Assembly (NCBI GenBank): GCA_035575515.1
Contig: DATLXU010000080.1
Coordinates: 27,517 to 91,516, forward strand
Direction of reading: 5' to 3'
Length of the DNA stretch: 64,000 bases
Source: DATLXU01 sp035575515
Lineage (GTDB): Bacteria > Acidobacteriota > Blastocatellia > UBA7656
Position numbers and translations under genes: made by a program. This document shows positions 59,173 to 64,000 of this stretch, piece by piece (the first letter of the stretch is position 1; each line of letters opens with the position of its first letter). The notes under the pieces were generated by a model. It had not been told where the DNA came from. It made no database searches and worked only from the letters and a program-made list of their open reading frames with translations.

Positions 59173-60765
59173 ATGAATGGAAGGTATGCAATCAAATTTA
59201 TGATGGCGCTAGGGATGTTTTTGGGATGCATCCTTGTGCCGTCATCCAGTGTTTTAGCTCAAAGCGGAGCCTTCACAATAAGCCCCGTTGTGAAGAGGGG
59301 CGATTCGAGAGCAGATGGAGGAACGTTCTTCGATTGCGACTTCTGCAATGTAAGGATAGCTGGAGACCACGGATTAAACGATTTGGGCCAGGTGGTGATT
59401 TCAGGCTTCGCAGGCAACTGTGGGGTAGGAGTGTATGTGGTATCGAACAGGACAGGTTTTCGGGTGGCAGATGTTTGTCACCCAACATCATTCGGTCGTT
59501 TATCGCTGTTCGCAGGGGCGAACATAAACAATCGGGGGCAGGTGGTGTTGAACATGGGACCAGCCATAAACAACACGATTGTTGATATGATTCTGCTTTA
59601 CTCGGATGGGCAACTAACAAAGATAGCGGCAGAGGGCGATCAAAGCCCCATCGGGACAGTCTTAGGGGGAAGTTGTGGTTTAGGCCCGCCAAGCATTAAT
59701 AACAATGGAGAAGTAGCCTTCTTCGCCTGTAGCAATCCTGATGATGAAGGGCGAGTATTTAACGGTGTGCTTGGCTTTTCCGGCGGGACATTACACAAGG
59801 TCATCAAGAGCGGAGACGCATCTCCGTTGGGCGGATTGATTTCTCTTGCTTTCGGGAACGCGGAACCAGTGCACATCAATGATAATGGCGACGTTCTTTT
59901 TGGTGCGGGCCAACTCGATCCTGACATCACTGTGCAAGAGCGATTTGGTCTGTTTCTTGCGACCGCAGATGGAATCAGGAAGGTGGAGTTAGGCAGGGAC
60001 ATAATGCCAAACGGCTCAAAGGCTGCTGACAATTCTATTGGAGGAGGCACGCTGAACAACAAAGGGGATGTCGTGTTCGGTCTTCGCCTTTCTGGTAAGC
60101 CACAAGTGGGCTATTTCCTCTATTCAGGCGGTCAACTAAGCACGATCATAGTAGACGGTCAGCCCTCGCCGATTGGCGGAAAGTTTGACCTGCTACAAGA
60201 AATAGAGGACCCGGGCGGCCCAAGAATAAACGACAACGGCACAGTCGCTCTAATGGCAAATGTGACAGGAGATAATTCGACTGAAGCCATCTTTCTGGCA
60301 TCACCAAAAGCAATAGTTAAGGTCGTAGCCGTTGGCGACAGGCTGCCGACAGGCGAGAAGATTCGCAACATCAACACCTTTGCTCTGAACAATCTGGGAC
60401 AGGTGGCCTTCTTCGCCAATGGCGACAGAAGCTTCTTTAATCCAAGACCGCTGGGAGTGTACCTTGCCACGCCGCTTGCTCCTGAAATCACCAGCGTCAA
60501 ATTGAAGCGCAAAAAAGGCGCGCTTGAGCTTCGCGTCAATGGCAATGCGATGATTACCAATGACACCGTGATTGAGATCAACGGAGTTGCGCTCGAACAA
60601 CTCAGCTACCCCGCAGACTTTCAGGAGAACGGCGGCACTACAACTCGCGTAGTGAGCCGAGACAGTCGGCTTGAGCAACTGATTCAATCAGGCAGTAGCG
60701 TGCAGGTGACGGTCTTCAACCCGCTTACTAACCTTCGCAGCGGGGCTAAGACCTTCACTCGATAA
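59173..60765 (+). CDS. Secreted protein with repeated Asn-Gly-x-Val-x-Phe motifs
   Basis: The 530-residue protein has a signal peptide (about 8-30) and about eight copies of a beta-strand motif such as INNRGQVVLN, INNNGEVAFFA, INDNGDVLFGA, LNNKGDVVFGL, INDNGTVALMA and LNNLGQVAFFA, each followed by a short loop with GD(R/Q)xP. Such tandem repeats occur in bacterial surface proteins and may form a propeller. The C-terminal 90 residues (APEITSVKLKRKKGALELRVNG) look like an extra Ig/TIG-like domain. AGGAGG precedes the ATG. It probably forms a unit with the large secreted protein upstream. Confidence 0.75.
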   Translation: MNGRYAIKFMMALGMFLGCILVPSSSVLAQSGAFTISPVVKRGDSRADGGTFFDCDFCNVRIAGDHGLNDLGQVVISGFAGNCGVGVYVVSNRTGFRVADVCHPTSFGRLSLFAGANINNRGQVVLNMGPAINNTIVDMILLYSDGQLTKIAAEGDQSPIGTVLGGSCGLGPPSINNNGEVAFFACSNPDDEGRVFNGVLGFSGGTLHKVIKSGDASPLGGLISLAFGNAEPVHINDNGDVLFGAGQLDPDITVQERFGLFLATADGIRKVELGRDIMPNGSKAADNSIGGGTLNNKGDVVFGLRLSGKPQVGYFLYSGGQLSTIIVDGQPSPIGGKFDLLQEIEDPGGPRINDNGTVALMANVTGDNSTEAIFLASPKAIVKVVAVGDRLPTGEKIRNINTFALNNLGQVAFFANGDRSFFNPRPLGVYLATPLAPEITSVKLKRKKGALELRVNGNAMITNDTVIEINGVALEQLSYPADFQENGGTTTRVVSRDSRLEQLIQSGSSVQVTVFNPLTNLRSGAKTFTR

Positions 60766-60812
60766 AACCGGCTCGTCTGCGAGACGCACTCAGCAAAGAG
60801 AAATCATGATGA

Positions 60813-60907
60813 CAAGTAAGCGACAATTCTCCGGCGGAACGCGCGCATCTCGCCAAGTCTCGCGTCGAGTTCTTCAAGCTTCGATATGAGCAGGTCTCGA
60901 ACTCGAC
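60813..60907. repeat. Duplicated merR fragment
   Basis: 95 nt identical to 54087-54181 (inside merR) except for two bases. Same orientation relative to the neighbouring MerR-family gene: it overlaps the 3' end of the second MerR gene, whose C-terminal residues are encoded by it. It suggests recombination between two merR copies. Confidence 0.9.
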
Positions 60908-61383
60908 TTGCGCATAAGCGCCGACTTTGTGACGACACTGACCGGCAGAGGCGCTGCTTCCTCGACTATGGGACAAACCTCACTCTCGTGCGTGCTCAAC
61001 TCCGCAGCTTGCTCAATGAGTGAGGCCAGCTCCGCCCTGAAGTCTCGCAGTTCTTCCAGCCGCCGGTCCACCTCGCGCAGCTTCTCCGTGAGCGCCGCCT
61101 GTACTCTTCCGCAGGGACTCGATCCACTGCGCGCAAGACCGAGTATCTCTCTAATCTCCTCAAGCGAAAAGCCGAGAGCTTGCGCTTTGCGGATGAAGCG
61201 GACCTGCTCGATGATCTCCGGGCTGTAGAGCCGATAGCCGACTTGGGAGCGCGGCGGGCGCGGGATGAGGCCCTGCTGCTCGTAGAAGTGAAGCGTCTGC
61301 ACGCCAACTCCTAGAGCCTTCGCCGCCTCACCCGCAAGCATCAGCCGCGCCCTTGATTGCGTTTGTTCAGTTTTGGGTTTCAT
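60874..61383 (-). CDS. MerR-family transcriptional regulator (second copy)
   Basis: The 169-residue protein has the MerR winged HTH (MLAGEAAKALGVGVQTLHFYEQQGLIPRPPRSQVGYRLY) and a dimer helix with SPCGRV and EVCPIV. Only two of the three MerR Hg-ligand cysteines are obvious: the position of the middle one reads LIEQAAE. It may respond to another metal or a related thiophile. Its last 11 or so residues come from the duplicated merR fragment. It lies within a group of three 20-bp-spacer promoters and probably controls itself and the two divergent or upstream genes. Confidence 0.85.
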   Translation of the reverse strand: MKPKTEQTQSRARLMLAGEAAKALGVGVQTLHFYEQQGLIPRPPRSQVGYRLYSPEIIEQVRFIRKAQALGFSLEEIREILGLARSGSSPCGRVQAALTEKLREVDRRLEELRDFRAELASLIEQAAELSTHESEVCPIVEEAAPLPVSVVTKSALMRKSSSRPAHIEA

Positions 61384-61389
61384 ACCTTT

Positions 61390-61421
61390 ATGATAAACCC
61401 TCTACTAGGCTATAGAGTCAA
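61390..61421 (-). promoter_or_regulatory. MerR-type promoter of the second merR-like gene
   Basis: TTGACT (61421-61416) and TATCAT (61395-61390) on the minus strand with a 20-bp spacer that holds the dyad CTCTA...TAGAG. Confidence 0.65.
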
Positions 61422-61427
61422 GCCCCC

Positions 61428-61682
61428 TTACGCCGCGAGTAGCCTCTGGGCTTGTTCAGGCGTTGGCCTACCCTCGAAAGCTACCTTGCCATTGATGACA
61501 ATGGTTGGCAGTGTCTTGATGCCATACTGCTTGGCAGGCTCGCAGCAAGTCTCGCCTTGGCAGCGGCGCTCTATTACTTCGCAGCCACAGCCCGCGACCG
61601 TCTGACGCACCAACTCCAACGTCTCGCTGCAGATCGGGCAGTTGGCAGTAAATACTTCGATAGTTCGTCTATTCTTGCTCAT
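61428..61682 (-). CDS. Small thioredoxin/glutaredoxin-like protein
   Basis: The 84-residue protein has the thioredoxin fold of the small glutaredoxin-like kind: TIEVFTANCPICSETLELV with a CPIC site, CGCEVIERRCQGETCCEPAKQYGI with extra Cys, and KTLPTIVINGK (cis-Pro). Seven Cys in 84 residues suit metal or thiol handling. It is encoded between a MerR-type promoter and the second MerR gene on the same strand. The start ATG has no strong Shine-Dalgarno site. Confidence 0.85.
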   Translation of the reverse strand: MSKNRRTIEVFTANCPICSETLELVRQTVAGCGCEVIERRCQGETCCEPAKQYGIKTLPTIVINGKVAFEGRPTPEQAQRLLAA

Positions 61683-61729
61683 ACGCCCTTCATCCTTCTA
61701 TTAATCGGTCATTCTTGACCAGCGAGAAT

Positions 61730-61761
61730 ATCCTACCGGCTCTGGTCGGATAGAGAGTCAA
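61730..61761 (-). promoter_or_regulatory. MerR-type promoter of the thioredoxin-like gene
   Basis: TTGACT (61761-61756) and TAGGAT (61735-61730) on the minus strand, spacer 20 bp, as expected for a MerR-controlled promoter. Confidence 0.6.
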
Positions 61762-61784
61762 GAGGGTGCGTGGAAGATTTTTTC

Positions 61785-61816
61785 TTGACCCTCTACTCTG
61801 CCAAAGGGTGTAGTAT
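61785..61816 (+). promoter_or_regulatory. MerR-type promoter of the membrane HMA gene
   Basis: TTGACC (61785-61790) and TAGTAT (61811-61816) on the plus strand with a 20-bp spacer that includes ACCCT...AGGGT (61788-61809). It is divergent to the promoter at 61730-61761. Confidence 0.65.
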
Positions 61817-61857
61817 ACAACTGACATTCATCATAATTCAGGAGACGTAAGGGAATA

Positions 61858-62235
61858 ATGGAGCAAGAGCAAATGTCAGCACAGCTTCGCAAGCCAAGTG
61901 TAAAGCAACTGATAGTAACTGCCGTGATTGCCTGTACCCTCGTGGCAGGGAGTCTTTGGGGAATACTGGCGTGGGTCAACCAGCCGACGAGCGCCGCGGC
62001 TGTGACAGCCGGAGTGAACACTGAGCGCGTCGTCATCGCTATTGAAGGGATGAGCTGCGATAATTGCGCCAGAGGCATCAAGGCAATGCTCAAGCGCACA
62101 CCGGGTGTCATTGCCGCTGAGGTCAGCTTTGAGAAGCGTGAAGCTATGGTTGACTATGACACCGAACACACCACGCGTGAGAAGATCGTTGAGGTCATCA
62201 CCAAGATGGGCTACAAAGCCTCGGTCAAAGAGTAG
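61858..62235 (+). CDS. Membrane-anchored MerP-like heavy-metal-associated domain protein
   Basis: The 125-residue protein has a membrane anchor or signal (LIVTAVIACTLVAGSLWGILAW, about 19-40) and an HMA domain (about 55-122): EGMSCDNCARGIKAMLKRTPGV and AMVDYD, MGYKAS. The CxxC binds Hg(II) or Cu(I) in the periplasm. It is expressed from its own MerR-type promoter, divergent from the thioredoxin-like gene. The closest family role is MerP. Confidence 0.9.
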   Translation: MEQEQMSAQLRKPSVKQLIVTAVIACTLVAGSLWGILAWVNQPTSAAAVTAGVNTERVVIAIEGMSCDNCARGIKAMLKRTPGVIAAEVSFEKREAMVDYDTEHTTREKIVEVITKMGYKASVKE

Positions 62236-62259
62236 TTCGTAGCCAACGGCAAACACGTC

Positions 62260-62619
62260 TCAAGAATTCTTTTTCGGAACGAGCGTATAGTGGATAGTTT
62301 GGGCACGAATATACCCGTCTCGTATCACATAGGAATCCGCGCCGTCCGTTACTGTGTTGGTGTCAGAATCGGCTGACCATTCAACCAATCCCACGTCTTG
62401 CTCCACTATGCGCACTTTATAGGTGAAACGGGCATTCGGCAGTCGTTGTTGCAGTGCGCGGAAGCAATCGCGTATTTCCCCAAGACCCCGACGCACCTCA
62501 TCCGGCATAAGGATGAAAGAGTCCTCGCGGTAGCTCTTCAGGAAATCCTCTTCATTCCCGGATCGGGACAGTTCCGGGTGCTCATCCAGCACTTGCTCAG
62601 CGGTGATAGGTCTCTTCAT
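62260..62619 (-). CDS. NTF2/SnoaL-like small protein
   Basis: The 119-residue protein has the NTF2-like cone fold pattern: EDFLKSYREDSFILMPDEVRRGLGEIRDCFRALQQRLPNARF and a C-terminal YIRAQTIHYTLVPK. Such proteins are lyases, isomerases or binding proteins; the activity is unknown. Its start overlaps the end of the CcdA-like gene (4 nt), so the two are one operon. Confidence 0.75.
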   Translation of the reverse strand: MKRPITAEQVLDEHPELSRSGNEEDFLKSYREDSFILMPDEVRRGLGEIRDCFRALQQRLPNARFTYKVRIVEQDVGLVEWSADSDTNTVTDGADSYVIRDGYIRAQTIHYTLVPKKNS

Positions 62620-63329
62620 AAAACGTTTGCGAGCCGAATAAAGTAGGCGGCGAGCGCGACCAGCGCAACACCGCTGACAACTTCAGCAATACGCCTGGCG
62701 CGACCCATCCGCGCCAGCCACGCGCCCACAGTTCCGGCAAACAGGCCCAGCAGCAGGAACGGAACTCCGCGCCCAATCGCATAAGAGAGCGAAAGCGCCG
62801 CGCCATAGAAAGGCTTCCCTATAGCAGCAGCAATCGTCAGCAATAAAAAGAGCGGCCCCGCTCCGGTGGTGATAGTCGCCGCACTGTAGAGGAGACCATA
62901 GATGAACGCACCGGCCAGACCGCCCTGCCTGGCAACCGCCGGATCGGGTATATATCGCCGAACGACCGGGCCGAAGATTGCGGTCAATCCTGCCAGAAGC
63001 GAAAAGACGGCGGCGCCAATCGCAAAAGCGACACTCCACTGCGCCAACACGCGCCCGAAGTATGAGGCAGCGGTGCCGAGCACAAGCAGACTCAGTACTA
63101 CACCAAAGAAGAAGGCCAGCGAAAGCGTAACGCCGCGACGCTTACGCTTCTCAAGTGGCGCGCCTTCCACTTGCGATCCCACATAGCCGACTACCCCTAC
63201 ACCTGCAGGGAGAGCGCATGGTCAGGCGCTGGTCGACAGCAGCCCGCCAACTGTCGCCACCAAAAGCGCCACCAGTGGATAGTGTTCAATCGAATTTGAG
63301 AGGCTTTCGATATAATCAAAAGGATTCAT
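62616..63329 (-). CDS. CcdA/DsbD-like membrane thiol transporter with in-frame UGA (Sec-Pro-Cys)
   Basis: Read through UGA at codon 36 (63224-63222) the frame has 237 residues and about six membrane helices: LVALLVATVGGLLSTSA-U-PCALPAGVGVVGYVG, AFFFGVVLSLLVLGTAASYFG, AFIYGLLYSAATITTGAGPLFLLLTI and YAIGRGVPFLLLGL. The UGA falls next to the Pro-Cys of the first CcdA helix, where members have SPC or CPC. CcdA proteins move electrons from cytoplasmic thioredoxin to the periplasm. A stem-loop follows 17 nt after the UGA. Without read-through the gene would lack its first helix. The start ATG lacks a clear Shine-Dalgarno site. Confidence 0.78.
63194..63211 (-). promoter_or_regulatory. Candidate SECIS element of the CcdA-like gene
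   Basis: TCCCTGC-AGGT-GTAGGGG on the minus strand gives 7 bp (two wobble pairs) around AGGT, 17 nt after the UGA at 63222. It shares GGT with the GGTC loops. Confidence 0.6.
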
Positions 63330-63411
63330 TTACAAAACCGCCATCTGAACAGGTGGCAAACGCTCAATAAATTATTCGCATTCACCACCTGTCCCTTTGC
63401 TAAATGGGCAA

Positions 63412-63768
63412 TTAAGCAGCAGCCACCTGTCGGCACACTTCTGCGCAGCGGCGGCACGTTTCCGCACGCTTGCGCATAATGTCACCTTGTATCTGTTCGC
63501 ATTCTGCTGCGCACGCTTCGCAGATGTCAGCACAAAGGCCGAGAATCTGCGAGAAATACGATGAGTTGCGACTTATGAGCGCGGCTGTAGTCGCACAGAC
63601 ATCCTCGCAGTCAAGGCAGAGTTGAATGCATCTGGTCATATCCGGACTCTGCATGCGAATGCACTCGGCAGCGCACTGCTGGCACAGTTTCACGCACTCC
63701 AAACAGAGGCGAATACATTCTTCAAGCTGTTGCTGCTTATTCCTACTTGTCTGAGGTTGGGTTGGCAT
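63412..63768 (-). CDS. Four-helix-bundle cysteine-rich metal-storage protein (Csp/DUF326 type)
   Basis: From the ATG at 63768 the protein has 118 residues with about 17 Cys in CxxxC-like patterns: EECIRLCLECVKLCQQCAAEC, CIQLCLDCEDVC, LCADICEACAAEC and CRRCAEVCR. This fits the copper storage (Csp) or DUF326 family, whose four-helix bundle binds many Cu(I) ions. GAAGGGG precedes the ATG; a frame from 63861 adds 31 residues without family similarity. Its position beside HMA proteins supports a metal role. Confidence 0.9.
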   Translation of the reverse strand: MPTQPQTSRNKQQQLEECIRLCLECVKLCQQCAAECIRMQSPDMTRCIQLCLDCEDVCATTAALISRNSSYFSQILGLCADICEACAAECEQIQGDIMRKRAETCRRCAEVCRQVAAA

Positions 63769-63814
63769 TGCGTTTACCCCTTCAATTGAATCCTCACACG
63801 CGCCCACTTGTAGT

Positions 63815-64000
63815 TTATCGAAATCCGAACTGCGCAAGTTGTCCGCGCAATTGCTCTTCACTCACCCGTGATGGCTCGAACGCCACAAACACCTCTTTGC
63901 GCGTCACGTCCGGAATCACTTTGCGCACACCGGGTATCGGCGAAAGGCTTCTGATGATTTTGCGCGAACAAGCCTCGCAGTGAATGCCCCGCGCGGGAAT
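63815..64000 (-). CDS. Heavy-metal-associated domain protein, partial
   Basis: The frame is open at the right edge. Visible residues start with IPARGIHCEACSRKIIRSL, an HMA motif with CEAC, and end with VSEEQLRGQLAQFGFR. It binds Hg(II) or Cu(I) as MerP does, or is the end of a larger metal-transport protein. The N terminus lies outside the window. It is followed by the Csp gene on the same strand. Confidence 0.8.
   Translation of the reverse strand: MPARGIHCEACSRKIIRSLSPIPGVRKVIPDVTRKEVFVAFEPSRVSEEQLRGQLAQFGFR

Noticed and set aside
47905..63329. Explaining the UGA-interrupted genes as ordinary pseudogenes
   Set aside because: All seven interruptions are UGA, none UAA or UAG; six of them fall on known catalytic or redox Cys positions and the seventh beside a conserved Pro-Cys; coding continues intact on both sides; SECIS-like stems follow. 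Decay would not give this pattern. Only the MerF-like and VKOR-like genes also have a frameshift.
1..64000. CRISPR array, integrase, insertion sequence, rRNA or tRNA genes
   Set aside because: Looked for and not found; periodic repeats here are too short (7-8 bp) and lack unique spacers.

Overview
The window reads as chromosomal DNA of a GC-rich, Gram-negative-type bacterium. It has an LptE-like lipoprotein, DsbD/TlpA-type periplasmic thiol proteins, secreted beta-propeller proteins, a family 1 encapsulin, a multiheme cytochrome and a PspA/AAA module. The gene mix and intergenic style resemble Acidobacteriota (Blastocatellia-like), but no rRNA or tRNA is present, so this placement is inference.

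Layout. 1-7.3 kb: the end of a formylglycine-generating-enzyme-like protein, a HAMP sensor without output domain, a polyprenyl-phosphate sugar transferase and a two-domain sugar dehydrogenase. 7.4-14.4 kb: a minus-strand run ribH-nusB-cheA-cheW-cheR-cheB plus a zinc-ribbon/multi-HTH protein. 14.7-19.1 kb: pspA, a membrane coiled-coil protein, a Vps4-like AAA ATPase and a HlyIII-type protein. 19.1-30 kb: mutS, an Mrr-like protein, HU, ahcY, metK, a radical SAM enzyme, an LigB-like/AMMECR1 pair and rpsT. 30-43.6 kb: encapsulin, holA-lptE, DUF4129 and zinc-ribbon membrane proteins, an HD-GYP regulator, a Crp/Fnr regulator, crotonase, hexaheme cytochrome, MFS transporter and an Asp-box propeller. 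43.7-47.8 kb: thioredoxin-like selenoprotein, DODA-type dioxygenase, thioesterase and homoserine dehydrogenase. 47.9-54.5 kb: a minus-strand mercury-resistance operon. 55.5-60.8 kb: two large secreted proteins. 60.8-64 kb: a second MerR-controlled metal/thiol cluster.

Main discovery: five genes are interrupted by in-frame UGA codons, seven in all. In MerA, MerB, the thioredoxin-like protein and the VKOR-like protein the UGA falls on a known catalytic or redox cysteine. In the CcdA-like protein it lies beside the Pro-Cys of its first helix. Each UGA is followed at 16-32 nt by a stem-loop of bacterial SECIS type, and four of the six stem-loops have the same GGUC tetraloop. The simplest reading is a selenocysteine-decoding organism with a largely selenol-based mercury detoxification pathway: MerR switches on import (MerT-HMA fusion, MerF remnant), a Sec-MerB cleaves organomercury, a Sec-MerA reduces Hg(II), and a TlpA protein, a VKOR-like UxxU protein and a CcdA-like protein handle periplasmic thiols and selenols.

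Second pattern: many intergenic gaps hold arrays of roughly 7-bp direct repeats arranged as inverted arms. The heptamer differs at each locus, the period does not. Several predicted start codons lie inside these arrays, so the upstream-most ATG is misleading for cheB, ahcY and perhaps hom.
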